From Betaproteobacteria bacterium (GTDB lineage Bacteria; Pseudomonadota; Gammaproteobacteria; Burkholderiales; Rhodocyclaceae): a stretch of 54,020 nt of DNA. Made by a program: the position numbers and the translations under genes. How positions within the stretch are numbered: position 1 is the stretch's first letter; every line of letters begins with the position of its first letter. Location of the stretch: positions 1 through 54,020 of the forward strand of contig SHNC01000268.1 of assembly GCA_004295105.1 (NCBI GenBank), written 5' to 3'. Below, piece by piece: positions 8,290 through 20,055 of the stretch. A model generated the notes under the pieces. It saw only the letters and a program-made list of their open reading frames with translations, was not told the DNA's origin and made no database searches.

Positions 8290-8814
8290 ATGGCTAAGCA
8301 GCAAACGAAACGCCCGCAGGCCAACGAAGAGCGTGATGACGGCCTTCGGGAGAAGATGGTCGCTATCAATCGCGTCACCAAGGTGGTCAAGGGCGGCCGG
8401 ATCCTCGGTTTCGCGGCCCTGACGGTGGTCGGCGACGGTGACGGCGGCATCGGCATGGGCAAGGGCAAGTCGCGGGAAGTACCGGTGGCCGTACAAAAGG
8501 CGATGGATGAAGCCCGACGCAAGATGGCCAAGGTGGCCCTCAAGAACGGCACCCTGCAGCATACGGTGATCGGCAAGCATGGTGCGTCGTCGGTACTGAT
8601 GCAGCCGGCACCGAGCGGTACCGGCATCATCGCCGGCGGCCCGATGCGCGCCGTGTTCGAAGTGATGGGGGTGACGGACATCATCTGCAAGTGCATCGGT
8701 TCGGCCAATCCGTACAACGTGGTTCGCGCGACCATCAATGGTCTGCTGGCGATCAACACCCCGGCGGAAATCGCTGCAAAGCGCGGCAAGACCGTCGAAG
8801 AGATTCTGGGGTAA
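8290..8814 (+). CDS. rpsE: 30S ribosomal protein S5
   Basis: The 174-residue product has the dsRBD-like N-domain ([17 protein letters not shown]) and the second domain with the [13 protein letters not shown] loop. S5, with S4 and S3, forms the mRNA entry ring and affects decoding accuracy. Loop changes that give spectinomycin resistance in E. coli lie in the VTKVVKGGR segment, which looks wild type here. CGAGGATTCGA precedes ATG 8290. Confidence 0.97.
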   Translation: MAKQQTKRPQANEERDDGLREKMVAINRVTKVVKGGRILGFAALTVVGDGDGGIGMGKGKSREVPVAVQKAMDEARRKMAKVALKNGTLQHTVIGKHGASSVLMQPAPSGTGIIAGGPMRAVFEVMGVTDIICKCIGSANPYNVVRATINGLLAINTPAEIAAKRGKTVEEILG

Positions 8815-8817
8815 GCC

Positions 8818-9000
8818 ATGTCCGACAAGAAGATCAAGGTCACGCTCGTGAAGAGCGTGATCGGAACCAAGCAGTCGCACCGTGCCACCGTTCGCGGTCT
8901 GGGCCTGCGCCGACTGAACCACACCGTAGAACTCGTCGACACCCCCGCGGTGCGCGGCATGATCAACAAGGTGTGCTACCTGGTGAAGTGTGAGGGTTGA
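8818..9000 (+). CDS. rpmD: 50S ribosomal protein L30
   Basis: The short 60-residue bacterial L30 starts [17 protein letters not shown]. The [23 protein letters not shown] motif region covers residues 22-44 and [10 protein letters not shown] closes the protein. L30 binds near 23S domain II. It is separated from rpsE by three bases and from rplO by one. Confidence 0.97.
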   Translation: MSDKKIKVTLVKSVIGTKQSHRATVRGLGLRRLNHTVELVDTPAVRGMINKVCYLVKCEG

Positions 9001-9001
9001 T

Positions 9002-9439
9002 ATGCGCCTGAATTCCATCAAGCCGGCTTCCGGCTCGAAGTCGCCCGCCAAGCGTGTCGGTCGCGGCATCGGCAGCGGTCTGGGCAAGACCTGCGGACGC
9101 GGCCACAAGGGCCAGAAGTCGCGCGCCGGCGGCTTCCACAAGGTTGGTTTCGAAGGTGGCCAGATGCCGCTGCAGCGCCGCTTGCCGAAGCGCGGTTTCG
9201 TTTCGCTGACGCGAGCCCAGAACGCCGAAGTTCGTCTTTCCGAACTTGCTGCGCTGCCGGTCGACGAGATCGATCTGCTGACGCTCAAGCAGGCCGGGGT
9301 GATTCCGGCGGGTTCGCTCTCGGCGAAGGTAGTGCTGTCCGGCGAGATCGGTCGGAAGGTCGTGCTGCGCGGCGTCGGTGCGACCGCTGGCGCCAAAGCT
9401 GCCATCGAGGCGGCTGGCGGCTCCGTTTCGGCTGAGTAA
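9002..9439 (+). CDS. rplO: 50S ribosomal protein L15
   Basis: The ATG at 9002 gives 145 residues starting [13 protein letters not shown], matching family length (E. coli 144). A GTG at 8990 inside the rpmD tail would add four residues and is less likely. The Gly/Lys/Arg-rich N-terminal arm ([19 protein letters not shown], about residues 21-39) threads through 23S rRNA. The rpmD tail GTGAGGGTTGAT supplies the ribosome site, so the two are coupled. Confidence 0.96.
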   Translation: MRLNSIKPASGSKSPAKRVGRGIGSGLGKTCGRGHKGQKSRAGGFHKVGFEGGQMPLQRRLPKRGFVSLTRAQNAEVRLSELAALPVDEIDLLTLKQAGVIPAGSLSAKVVLSGEIGRKVVLRGVGATAGAKAAIEAAGGSVSAE

Positions 9440-9451
9440 CAGGGTAACGCT

Positions 9452-10777
9452 GTGGCCAAACCTGCTGCCACGCTGGGCAATGCCGGAAAGTTCGGTGACC
9501 TGAAGCGTCGACTGCTGTTTCTGGTGGGCGCGCTGATCGTTTACCGGCTCGGTGCACATATTCCGGTCCCGGGCATCGATCCTGCACGTCTCGCCGAGCT
9601 CTTCCAGTCCCAGTCGGGCGGCATTCTCGGCGTCTTCAACCTGTTCTCGGGCGGTGCGCTGTCGCGCTTCACCATCTTTGCGCTGGGGATCATGCCGTAC
9701 ATCTCGGCATCGATCATCATGCAACTGATGACGGTAGCGGTGCCTCAGCTCGAGCAGTTGAAGAAGGAAGGCGAGGCCGGTCGGCGCAAGATCACGCAGT
9801 ACACACGTTACGGCACTCTGGTGCTGGCCTTTGCACAGTCGCTCGGCATCGCCATCGCGCTCGAGGGTCAGCCTGGTCTGGTGCTCGAGCCGGGCCTCAT
9901 GTTCCGCTTCGTCACCGTGGCGACGCTGGTGACCGGGACGATGTTCCTGATGTGGCTGGGCGAACAGATCACCGAGCGCGGAATCGGCAACGGCATTTCC
10001 ATCATCATTTTCGCCGGCATTGCGGCGGGGTTGCCCAGTTCCATCGGCGGTCTGTTCGAGCTGGTGCGTACGGGCGCGATGCATCCCTTCACCGCGCTTT
10101 TCATCTGCATCCTTGTGGTGCTGGTGACTGCGTTCGTCGTGTTCGTTGAGCGAGGTCAGCGCAAGATCCTGGTGAACTACGCTAAACGTCAGGTCGGCAA
10201 CAAGATCTACGGCGGGCAGAGTTCGCACCTGCCGTTGAAGCTGAACATGTCGGGGGTGATCCCGCCGATCTTCGCGTCGAGCATCATCCTGTTCCCGGCT
10301 ACGCTGGGCCAGTGGTTCGGCTCGTCGGAAGGCATGTACTGGCTGCGCGACATCGCGTCAACGCTGTCTCCCGGTCAGCCGATCTATGTGATGCTGTATG
10401 CGCTGGCGATCGTGTTCTTCTGCTTCTTCTACACGGCGCTGGTCTTCAATGCTCGCGAGACGGCGGACAACCTGAAGAAGAGCGGGGCGTTCGTGCCTGG
10501 CATCCGACCCGGAGATCAGACGGCGAGGTACATCGACAAGATCCTGATGCGCCTGACGCTGGCCGGTGCGGTGTATATCACGCTGGTCTGCCTCCTGCCG
10601 GAGTTCCTGATCCTCAAGTGGAATGTACCGTTCTACTTTGGTGGAACGTCGCTCCTGATCATCGTCGTGGTGACGATGGACTTCATGGCGCAGGTTCAGG
10701 CGTTCGTGATGTCGCATCAGTATGAGAGTCTGCTGAAGAAAGCGAATTTCAAGGGTGCGGGTCTCCCGATCAGGTAA
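9452..10777 (+). CDS. secY: Preprotein translocase subunit SecY
   Basis: The 441-residue inner-membrane channel protein of the Sec translocon has ten predicted transmembrane segments, the first at about residues 25-45 ([15 protein letters not shown]). Family signatures seen are the plug-region [20 protein letters not shown] and the cytoplasmic [19 protein letters not shown] and [12 protein letters not shown] loops. It starts at GTG 9452, as often found for secY, after AGGGTAA. Its place in the ribosomal operon is universal and ties channel supply to ribosome supply. Confidence 0.97.
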   Translation: MAKPAATLGNAGKFGDLKRRLLFLVGALIVYRLGAHIPVPGIDPARLAELFQSQSGGILGVFNLFSGGALSRFTIFALGIMPYISASIIMQLMTVAVPQLEQLKKEGEAGRRKITQYTRYGTLVLAFAQSLGIAIALEGQPGLVLEPGLMFRFVTVATLVTGTMFLMWLGEQITERGIGNGISIIIFAGIAAGLPSSIGGLFELVRTGAMHPFTALFICILVVLVTAFVVFVERGQRKILVNYAKRQVGNKIYGGQSSHLPLKLNMSGVIPPIFASSIILFPATLGQWFGSSEGMYWLRDIASTLSPGQPIYVMLYALAIVFFCFFYTALVFNARETADNLKKSGAFVPGIRPGDQTARYIDKILMRLTLAGAVYITLVCLLPEFLILKWNVPFYFGGTSLLIIVVVTMDFMAQVQAFVMSHQYESLLKKANFKGAGLPIR

Positions 10778-10780
10778 GCG

Positions 10781-10999
10781 ATGGCGAAGGAAGACGTAAT
10801 CGAGATGCAGGGCGAGGTCACCGAGAACCTGCCCAATGCAACGTTCCGGGTCCGGCTCGAAAACGGTCATGTGGTCCTCGGCCATATTTCGGGGAAGATG
10901 CGGATGCACTACATCCGCATCCTGCCTGGTGACAAGGTGACGGTGCAACTGACCCCCTATGATCTGACCAAGGGTCGGATCGTGTTCCGGACCAAGTAA
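10781..10999 (+). CDS. infA: Translation initiation factor IF-1
   Basis: The 72-residue S1/OB-fold protein starts [13 protein letters not shown] and contains the [20 protein letters not shown] core. IF-1 binds the 30S A-site during initiation and helps IF-2 and IF-3. It is three bases after secY, so likely coupled to it. The position between secY and rpmJ is a common arrangement in beta- and other proteobacteria, whereas E. coli has infA elsewhere. Confidence 0.97.
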   Translation: MAKEDVIEMQGEVTENLPNATFRVRLENGHVVLGHISGKMRMHYIRILPGDKVTVQLTPYDLTKGRIVFRTK

Positions 11000-11023
11000 A
11001 GAACAGAGAAACAGGAGCAAGCA

Positions 11024-11137
11024 ATGAGAGTTCAGGCTTCAGTCAAGCGGATCTGCCGCAACTGCAAGATCATTCGCCGCAAGGGCGTGGTTCGTGTCAT
11101 CTGCACCGATCCGCGTCACAAGCAGCGTCAGGGTTGA
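11024..11137 (+). CDS. rpmJ: 50S ribosomal protein L36 (zinc form)
   Basis: This short gene encodes 37 residues starting [20 protein letters not shown]. The zinc ribbon of the C-plus form is complete: Cys11, Cys14, Cys27 and His32. L36 stabilises 23S helices near the factor-binding centre. ACAGGAG (11012-11018) is a good ribosome site. The stop codon (11135-11137) lies inside the -35 box of the next promoter, so it closes the second ribosomal unit. Confidence 0.95.
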   Translation: MRVQASVKRICRNCKIIRRKGVVRVICTDPRHKQRQG

Positions 11138-11162
11138 TCAAGTCTTCCCAACGTATTAAAAT
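11134..11162 (+). promoter_or_regulatory. Promoter of the alpha-type operon (rpsM onward)
   Basis: TTGATC (11134-11139), a 17-bp spacer and TAAAAT (11157-11162) form a good sigma70-type promoter. The -35 box overlaps the rpmJ stop. Transcription near 11169 would leave only about 22 nt before rpsM. Confidence 0.6.
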
Positions 11163-11190
11163 TTAATGTTTCGCATTCTGGGGTAAACGA

Positions 11191-11553
11191 ATGGCCCGTA
11201 TTGCTGGGGTTAACATTCCCAATCACAAGCATGCCGAGATCGCGCTGACCGCCATCTATGGGATCGGCCGTTCGCGTGCTCAGTTGATCTGCGACGCCGC
11301 CGGCGTCGCGCGGTCGGTCAAGGTCAAGGATCTGACCGAGTCCGACATGGAGAAGCTTCGCGACGAAGTGGGTCGTTTCGTGGTCGAAGGCGATCTGCGT
11401 CGTGAAGTGACGATGAACATCAAGCGACTGATGGACCTGGGTTGCTATCGCGGTGTTCGTCATCGTCGTGGTCTGCCGTTGCGGGGGCAGCGCACCCGTA
11501 CGAATGCGCGTACCCGCAAGGGCCCGCGCAAGGCGATCGCCGGCAAGAAGTGA
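11191..11553 (+). CDS. rpsM: 30S ribosomal protein S13
   Basis: The 120-residue product starts [26 protein letters not shown], with the helix-two-turn-helix RNA-binding region and the basic C-terminal tail ([14 protein letters not shown]) that contacts P-site tRNA. S13 forms inter-subunit bridges B1a and B1b. It starts the third ribosomal unit, behind its own promoter. GGGGTAAACG precedes ATG 11191. Confidence 0.97.
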   Translation: MARIAGVNIPNHKHAEIALTAIYGIGRSRAQLICDAAGVARSVKVKDLTESDMEKLRDEVGRFVVEGDLRREVTMNIKRLMDLGCYRGVRHRRGLPLRGQRTRTNARTRKGPRKAIAGKK

Positions 11554-11565
11554 TAGGAACCGATA

Positions 11566-11955
11566 ATGGCAAAGACTGGTACTAAGGTTCGTAAGAAGGT
11601 CAAGAAGAACGTCGCCGAAGGCATTGCGCACGTTCACGCGAGCTTCAACAACACGATCATCACGATCACCGACCGTCAGGGCAACGCGCTTTCTTGGGCG
11701 ACCTCCGGTGGTGCGGGCTTCAAGGGCTCGCGGAAGAGCACGCCGTTCGCTGCGCAGGTCGCGGCCGAGGCGGCCGGCAAGGTTGCACAGGAGTGTGGCG
11801 TCAAGAACCTCGAGGTTCGCATCAAGGGTCCGGGCCCGGGTCGCGAATCCGCGGTGCGCGCGCTCAATGCGCTGGGGATCAAGATTTCCAGCATTACGGA
11901 TATCACCCCCATCCCGCACAACGGCTGCCGTCCGCCGAAGAAGCGCCGTATCTGA
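11566..11955 (+). CDS. rpsK: 30S ribosomal protein S11
   Basis: The 129-residue protein of the 30S platform lines the E-site mRNA path together with S7. Family blocks seen are [18 protein letters not shown] (about residues 22-39), the [21 protein letters not shown] region, and the C-terminal [29 protein letters not shown] precedes ATG 11566. It is 12 bp from rpsM and 14 bp from rpsD. Confidence 0.97.
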   Translation: MAKTGTKVRKKVKKNVAEGIAHVHASFNNTIITITDRQGNALSWATSGGAGFKGSRKSTPFAAQVAAEAAGKVAQECGVKNLEVRIKGPGPGRESAVRALNALGIKISSITDITPIPHNGCRPPKKRRI

Positions 11956-11969
11956 CAAGGAGTTGAAAC

Positions 11970-12599
11970 GTGGCTCGTAATCTCGATCCCAAGTGCCGTC
12001 AGTGCCGTCGCGAAGGCGAAAAGCTGTTCCTGAAGGGCGAAAAGTGTTTTACCGACAAGTGCGCAATCGAGCGTCGCGCATATGCGCCTGGCCAGCATGG
12101 ACAGCGCTCGGGTCAGCGGCTGTCGGGTTATGGCGTGCAATTGCGCGAAAAGCAGAAGATCCGTCGCCTGTACGGCGTGCTTGAGCGTCAATTCCGCAAG
12201 ACCTATGCCGAAGCAGATCGTCGTCGTGGTCAAACGGGTGAAAACCTGCTGCAACTGCTCGAAGGTCGACTGGATTCCGTCGCTTACCGCATGGGCTTCG
12301 GTGCATCGCGTGCCGAGGCGCGCCAGGTGGTGCGTCACAATGGCGTGCTGGTCAACGGCAAGCGCGTCAACATCCCGTCGTACGTCGTGCGTCCGGGTGA
12401 CGTCGTTGCGCTGACCGATACCGCCAAGACTCACCTGCGCACCAAGGCGGCGCTTGAGGCGGCCGCTTCCAGAGGTTTCCCGGAGTGGCTCGAAGTGGAC
12501 GTCAAGGAAGGCAAGGGCGTGTTCAAGGCCTATCCAGCTCGCGCCGAACTGCCGCCGACGATCAACGAAGGCCTGGTGGTGGAACTGTATTCCCGCTAA
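11970..12599 (+). CDS. rpsD: 30S ribosomal protein S4 (zinc form)
   Basis: The 209-residue primary 16S binder starts at GTG 11970 after AAGGAG. The S4 RNA-binding domain ([14 protein letters not shown] onward) is intact. Unlike E. coli S4, the N-terminus keeps four cysteines at residues 9, 12, 26 and 31, the same positions as the zinc site of Thermus thermophilus S4. In E. coli S4 represses the alpha operon by a leader pseudoknot, but the rpsM leader here seems too short for that. Confidence 0.97.
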   Translation: MARNLDPKCRQCRREGEKLFLKGEKCFTDKCAIERRAYAPGQHGQRSGQRLSGYGVQLREKQKIRRLYGVLERQFRKTYAEADRRRGQTGENLLQLLEGRLDSVAYRMGFGASRAEARQVVRHNGVLVNGKRVNIPSYVVRPGDVVALTDTAKTHLRTKAALEAAASRGFPEWLEVDVKEGKGVFKAYPARAELPPTINEGLVVELYSR

Positions 12600-12639
12600 G
12601 CGGGGGTGCCGATCCTCTTCTAGTTCCGAGGGAATGCTG

Positions 12640-13620
12640 ATGCAAAGCAATGCATTGCTGAAACCGCGCATCATCGACGTCCAGAGCATCTCGCCCGTAC
12701 AGGCGCGGGTGACGATGGAGCCGTTCGAGCGTGGTTTCGGTCATACTTTGGGGAATGCGCTGCGGCGCATCCTCCTGTCGTCGCTGCCGGGCCATGCGGT
12801 CACGGAAGTGATGATCGAAGGCGTGCTGCACGAGTACTCCACGCTGGACGGCGTCGGCGAGGACATCGTCGACCTGCTGCTGAACCTGAAGGGCGTGGTC
12901 ATCAAGCTGCACAACCGCAGCGAGACGATCGTCCGTCTGGCCAAGTCCGGCGAGGGGGTGGTGACCGCGGCAGACATCGAGGTCGGTCACGACGTCGAGA
13001 TCATCAACCCCGAGCACGTCATCGCGCATCTTGCCCCCGGCGGCAAGATCGACATGCAGATCAAGGTCGAGGAAGGTCGCGGGTATGTGCCGGGGAACGT
13101 CCGTCCGGTCAGCGGTGAGAGCAAGACCATCGGGCGCATCATGCTGGACGCGTCCTTCGGTCCGGTGCGCCGTGTCAGCTACCTGGTCGAAAGCGCCCGC
13201 GTCGAGCAGCGTACCGACCTCGACCGGCTGGTCATCGACATCGAGACCAACGGTGCGGTGGATCCCGAAGAGGCGATCCGCTATGCGGCACGCGTGTTGA
13301 TGGATCAACTGTCGGTGTTTGCTGATCTCGAGGGAACCCCGACGGCGGTGGTTCAGGAGAAGGCCGTCACGGTCGATCCGGTACTGCTGCGTCCGGTGGA
13401 CGATCTCGAACTGACGGTGCGCTCCGCCAACTGTCTGAAGGCGGAGAACATCTACTACATCGGCGACCTGATCCAGCGTACCGAAACCGAGCTGCTGAAG
13501 ACGCCGAACCTGGGTCGCAAGTCGCTCAACGAGATCAAGGAAGTGTTGGCCTCGCGTGGGCTGACCTTGGGCATGAAACTGGAAAACTGGCCGCCGGCCG
13601 GGCTCGAGAAGCTCGGTTGA
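12640..13620 (+). CDS. rpoA: DNA-directed RNA polymerase subunit alpha
   Basis: I chose ATG 12640 (326 residues, [13 protein letters not shown]) because GAGGGA (12628-12633) is six bases upstream. An in-frame ATG at 12634 abuts the ribosome site. The N-terminal domain (about 1-230) dimerises and assembles beta and beta'. The C-terminal domain (about 250-326, with [17 protein letters not shown] and [13 protein letters not shown]) binds UP elements and activators. It is transcribed with rpsM-rplQ as in most bacteria. Confidence 0.98.
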   Translation: MQSNALLKPRIIDVQSISPVQARVTMEPFERGFGHTLGNALRRILLSSLPGHAVTEVMIEGVLHEYSTLDGVGEDIVDLLLNLKGVVIKLHNRSETIVRLAKSGEGVVTAADIEVGHDVEIINPEHVIAHLAPGGKIDMQIKVEEGRGYVPGNVRPVSGESKTIGRIMLDASFGPVRRVSYLVESARVEQRTDLDRLVIDIETNGAVDPEEAIRYAARVLMDQLSVFADLEGTPTAVVQEKAVTVDPVLLRPVDDLELTVRSANCLKAENIYYIGDLIQRTETELLKTPNLGRKSLNEIKEVLASRGLTLGMKLENWPPAGLEKLG

Positions 13621-13647
13621 TACGGTTCGGAATAGTGAGGAATTGAA

Positions 13648-14043
13648 ATGCGTCACCGTCACGGTCTTCGCAAGCTGAATCGTACGAGCAGCCACCGTCA
13701 GGCGATGTTCCGCAACATGGCCAACTCGCTGCTGCGTCACGAAGTCATCAAGACGACGCTGCCGAAGGCAAAGGAACTGCGCCGCGTCGTCGAACCCATG
13801 ATCACCCTGGGCAAGAAGCCGAGCCTCGCGAATCGCCGCCTGGCGTTCGATCGGCTGCGCGATCGCGAGATCGTCGTCAAGCTGTTCGACGAACTGGGTC
13901 CGCGTTATGCCAACCGCAACGGCGGTTATCTCCGCATCCTGAAGTTCGGTTTCCGCAACGGCGACAACGCACCGATGGCGTTGATCGAGCTGCTGGACCG
14001 TCCTGAGGGCGAGGTCGCCGAAGGCGAGGTTGTTGCCGAGTAA
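13648..14043 (+). CDS. rplQ: 50S ribosomal protein L17
   Basis: The 131-residue product (E. coli 127) starts [17 protein letters not shown] and includes the [23 protein letters not shown] region over residues 23-45. L17 is near the tunnel exit. The acidic C-terminus ([12 protein letters not shown]) is a short extension common in betaproteobacteria. It is the last gene of the alpha-type operon, followed 33 bp later by an intrinsic terminator. Confidence 0.97.
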   Translation: MRHRHGLRKLNRTSSHRQAMFRNMANSLLRHEVIKTTLPKAKELRRVVEPMITLGKKPSLANRRLAFDRLRDREIVVKLFDELGPRYANRNGGYLRILKFGFRNGDNAPMALIELLDRPEGEVAEGEVVAE

Positions 14044-14076
14044 TTGCTGCCACCGGTTTCGGAGGCGGGATGGAAG

Positions 14077-14106
14077 AGCCGGGCTTGCCCCGGCTTTTTT
14101 GTTTTT
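14077..14106 (+). terminator. Intrinsic terminator ending the ribosomal cluster
   Basis: AGCCGGG (14077-14083) and CCCGGCT (14089-14095) form a perfect 7-bp stem with loop CTTGC, directly followed by TTTTTTGTTTTT. This is the clearest Rho-independent terminator in the window. Confidence 0.9.
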
Positions 14107-14148
14107 CTGGCGCAGGCCCCAGGGGCCGGTCGTGCAAGGGAGGCGGGG

Positions 14149-15171
14149 ATGGCAGTGACCTTGGTGACGGGGGGAGCGGGCTATATCGGTTCACATACCT
14201 GCGTGGAGCTGCTGCTTGCCGGGCGGGAGGTTGTGGTCTTGGACGACCTGTCCAATTCCTCGCGCGAGGCGGTGCGACGTATCGAGGAATTGGGAGGACG
14301 GCCGCTTGCCGAGTTCGTGCGCGCCGACGTCCGGGACCGCGATGCACTCACAGCGCTCTTTCGTCGGCACGAGATCGAGGGCGTGGTGCACTTCGCGGCG
14401 AAGAAAGCGGTCGGTGAGTCGGTGGTGTTGCCACGGGAGTACTACGACAACAACCTGAATGGTCTGTTGTCCCTGCTGGCGGTGATGGCACAAGCGGACG
14501 TCAAGTCGCTCGTGTTCAGCTCCTCGGCGACCGTCTACGGGGATCCGGCACGGGTGCCGATCGACGAGTCCTTCCCAACCTCGGCGACGAACCCCTATGG
14601 CCGTACCAAGCTGATGGGCGAACTGATACTGCGTGACGTGGGCGCGGCCGATCCGGGGTGGCACATCATCTTGCTGCGCTACTTCAATCCGGTCGGCGCC
14701 CACGCCAGCGGTCGCATCGGCGAGGATCCGAACGGACTGCCCAACAATCTGATGCCCTATGTCAGCCAGGTCGCGGTCGGTCGGCTTGCGCGGCTGCGGG
14801 TGTTCGGCGGCGACTATCCTACGTCGGACGGCACGGGCGTGCGCGACTACATTCATGTGGTCGATCTGGCGCAGGGGCATCTGCGGGCGCTGGAGCGCAT
14901 CGCCTCGCTGCGGGGCATCACGACGGTGAATCTGGGCACCGGTCGCGGTCATAGCGTGCTCGAGGTGGTGAAGGCCTTCGAGCGTGCTTCAGGGCGCGCG
15001 GTCCCGTACGACGTCGTCGAGCGGCGTGCGGGCGACGTGGCCGAATGCTGGGCGAATCCGGCGCTGGCGGCGGAGGTGCTGGGCTGGCGTGCGGAGCGCG
15101 ACCTGGATCAGATGTGTGCCGATGCATGGCGGTGGCAGAGCGCGAATCCGCAAGGCTACGCGGGCGGGTGA
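14149..15171 (+). CDS. galE: UDP-glucose 4-epimerase
   Basis: The 340-residue extended SDR enzyme interconverts UDP-glucose and UDP-galactose for LPS and exopolysaccharide precursors in the cytoplasm. The NAD-binding motif GGAGYIGS (residues about 7-14) starts right after the short first strand. SSSATVYG supplies the catalytic Ser/Thr and NPYGRTK the Tyr-x3-Lys pair. I set the start at ATG 14149 after AGGCGGGG. The open frame upstream is the terminator region. It stands alone between the ribosomal terminator and convergent uvrA. Related UDP-sugar epimerases are the main alternative. Confidence 0.93.
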   Translation: MAVTLVTGGAGYIGSHTCVELLLAGREVVVLDDLSNSSREAVRRIEELGGRPLAEFVRADVRDRDALTALFRRHEIEGVVHFAAKKAVGESVVLPREYYDNNLNGLLSLLAVMAQADVKSLVFSSSATVYGDPARVPIDESFPTSATNPYGRTKLMGELILRDVGAADPGWHIILLRYFNPVGAHASGRIGEDPNGLPNNLMPYVSQVAVGRLARLRVFGGDYPTSDGTGVRDYIHVVDLAQGHLRALERIASLRGITTVNLGTGRGHSVLEVVKAFERASGRAVPYDVVERRAGDVAECWANPALAAEVLGWRAERDLDQMCADAWRWQSANPQGYAGG

Positions 15172-15216
15172 GCGCCCGGCGGCAGACGGAGACAGGCACG
15201 CCCCCTGTGTGCGCAG

Positions 15217-18045
<2,829 letters not shown>

Positions 18046-18078
18046 GAGCGGTGAGCCGACGGCTGACGGGAACGCGAA

Positions 18079-18108
18079 ACTATAGAAGAGAAGCCGCGCC
18101 CGGGCCAA
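18079..18108 (-). promoter_or_regulatory. Probable uvrA promoter
   Basis: On the minus strand TTGGCC (complement of 18103-18108), an 18-bp spacer and TATAGT (complement of 18079-18084) lie 34 bp upstream of the uvrA ATG. The match is moderate and based only on hexamers and spacing. Confidence 0.45.
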
Positions 18109-18117
18109 TGCTAGAAT
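18109..18117 (+). promoter_or_regulatory. Extended -10 element for the MFS gene
   Basis: TGCTAGAAT (18109-18117) is an extended -10 motif. No clear -35 box is seen. It implies a start near 18124 and supports translation from the ATG at 18153 rather than the longer open frame. Confidence 0.4.
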
Positions 18118-18152
18118 TCCGTTCTTCCCGTTCAGCCCAAGCACAACCCCGC

Positions 18153-19361
18153 ATGTCTGTTCCCCTGCGCGACCCGATGACGCCCGACGAACGCCGAGCC
18201 GGCGTGAGCCTCGCCGCGATCTTCGCACTGCGCATGCTCGGTTTGTTCCTGATCCTGCCGGTGTTCTCGGTCCATGCCGCCCACATTCCCGGCGGTGACA
18301 ACCTGACGCTGGTCGGCATGGCGATCGGTGCCTACGGCCTGACTCAGGCCTGCCTGCAGATCGCCTACGGTGCGGCATCGGACCGCTTCGGCCGCAAGCC
18401 GGTCATCCTGTTCGGGCTCGCGCTGTTCGTCATCGGCAGCGCGGTGGCGGCGCTCGCCGACGGCATCCAGATGATCATCGTCGGCCGCGTGCTGCAGGGC
18501 GCGGGCGCGATCTCGGCGGCGGTGACCGCGCTGGCGGCCGACCTGACGCGCGACCAGCACCGCACGAAGGTGATGGCGATGATCGGTTCCAGCATCGGCC
18601 TGGTGTTCGCGCTGTCGATGGTGGCGGCGCCGCTGCTCTACGCGGCGGTCGGCATGTCGGGCATCTTCTGGCTCACCGCCGTGCTGGCGCTGGCCGCGAT
18701 GGGCGTGATGCTGTGGGTCGTGCCCTCGGCCCCGCCGGTACCACGCGCCAACGGCGGTCGCTTCATCGACGTGCTGCGTGACGGCCAGTTGATGCGGCTG
18801 AACCTTGGCGTGTTCGCACTGCACCTGATCCAGACGACCATGTGGGTCATGGTGCCGGCCGCGCTGGTGGCCAGTGGAAACCTGCCGGTCGCCGAGCATT
18901 GGAAGGTCTATCTGCCGGCGGTGCTCGTGTCCTTCATCGTGATGGTCCCGGCGATCATCATCGCCGAGCGGCGCAACCGCATGAAACAGGTCTTCAACAG
19001 CGCAGTCGCGCTGCTCGCGCTGGTCCAGTTCGGCCTCTATCTGTTCGGCCACACGCTGGTGCCGCTCGCGGTCCTGCTGACGCTGTTCTTTGTGGCTTTC
19101 AACGTGCTCGAAGCCACCCAGCCCTCCTGGATCTCGCGCATCGCACCGCCGCATGCCAAGGGTACTGCGCTGGGCGTCTATAACACCCTGCAGTCGGTCG
19201 GCCTGTTCCTCGGCGGCGTGGTCGGCGGCTGGGTCGGACAGCATTTCGGCAGCGGCGCGGTGAGCCTGTTGTGCGGCGTGCTCGCGCTTTCGTGGCTCGC
19301 GCTAGCATCGACCATGGATCCGCCGCCGGTGCGTGTGGTGCCTGCGCCGGCCAAGGGCTGA
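18153..19361 (+). CDS. MFS transporter, YajR-like
   Basis: The 402-residue inner-membrane protein has about 12 hydrophobic segments. The start of the transmembrane part ([20 protein letters not shown], from residue 9) resembles E. coli YajR, and the motif-A loop [13 protein letters not shown] lies between helices 2 and 3. YajR's extra C-terminal YAM domain is absent. The substrate is unknown. I chose ATG 18153; ATG 18177 is a good alternative. It is divergent from uvrA and followed 54 bp later by ssb, a neighbourhood (uvrA-MFS-ssb) common in beta- and gammaproteobacteria. Confidence 0.88.
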   Translation: MSVPLRDPMTPDERRAGVSLAAIFALRMLGLFLILPVFSVHAAHIPGGDNLTLVGMAIGAYGLTQACLQIAYGAASDRFGRKPVILFGLALFVIGSAVAALADGIQMIIVGRVLQGAGAISAAVTALAADLTRDQHRTKVMAMIGSSIGLVFALSMVAAPLLYAAVGMSGIFWLTAVLALAAMGVMLWVVPSAPPVPRANGGRFIDVLRDGQLMRLNLGVFALHLIQTTMWVMVPAALVASGNLPVAEHWKVYLPAVLVSFIVMVPAIIIAERRNRMKQVFNSAVALLALVQFGLYLFGHTLVPLAVLLTLFFVAFNVLEATQPSWISRIAPPHAKGTALGVYNTLQSVGLFLGGVVGGWVGQHFGSGAVSLLCGVLALSWLALASTMDPPPVRVVPAPAKG

Positions 19362-19415
19362 CATTCCGGCGGATGCCCTTGCGGCGGCCGCCTTCGTATT
19401 CAAAGGAGAATCTCG

Positions 19416-19910
19416 ATGGCATCCCTGAACAAAGTGATCCTGATCGGCAACCTCGGCAAGGATCCCGAAACGCGTTACGCGCCGAGTGGCGACGCGATCT
19501 GCAACCTCACGCTGGCGACGACCGAAACCTGGAAGGACAAGGCGACCGGCGAGCGGCGCGAGGCGACCGAATGGCACCGGGTCGTGTTCTTCGGCCGCGT
19601 TGCCGAAGTCGCGGCGCAGTACCTGCGCAAGGGCAGCCAGATCTATGTGGAAGGCCGCCTGCAGACACGGAAGTGGCAGGACCAGAACGGCCAGGATCGC
19701 TACACCACCGAGATTCGCGGCGACGAGATGAAGATGCTCGGTCGCCGCGAGGGTGCGGGCGAGGCGCCGATGCGCGGGGGCGATGCCGGCGGCTACGATG
19801 CGCCGGCGTCTGCACGTGCCCCGGCGCCAACGTCGGCACCGCGTTCGCAACCGGCGCCCCAGCCGTCCTCGGGCGGCTTCGGCGATTTCGACGACGACAT
19901 CCCGTTCTAA
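19416..19910 (+). CDS. ssb: Single-stranded DNA-binding protein
   Basis: The 164-residue protein has an OB-fold over residues 1-110 starting [18 protein letters not shown], then a linker rich in Gly, Ala and Pro, and the acidic tip DFDDDIPF that recruits replication and repair partners. AAGGAG sits upstream of ATG 19416. It coats single-stranded DNA in replication, recombination and repair. It may share a transcript with the MFS gene. Its neighbourhood with uvrA is conserved in many proteobacteria. Confidence 0.97.
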   Translation: MASLNKVILIGNLGKDPETRYAPSGDAICNLTLATTETWKDKATGERREATEWHRVVFFGRVAEVAAQYLRKGSQIYVEGRLQTRKWQDQNGQDRYTTEIRGDEMKMLGRREGAGEAPMRGGDAGGYDAPASARAPAPTSAPRSQPAPQPSSGGFGDFDDDIPF

Positions 19911-20055
19911 TTCGCCGCGGCGCCGACACGGTCAGGTGTGTCCGCGTGCGGAACGTCGCGCCCGCGCCGCGCGCGGTGGCCTCGCATCGGGCCAGAAGAC
20001 ACCATGCGCGGGCTCGGGCCGGAGGGGCGGAGCGGCCGGGCCCTGTCGCGGGCGG

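Noticed and set aside
18046-18378. A 111-codon N-terminal extension of uvrA
   Set aside because: Family homology begins exactly at [14 protein letters not shown]. The extension crosses the divergent promoter and the MFS coding region.
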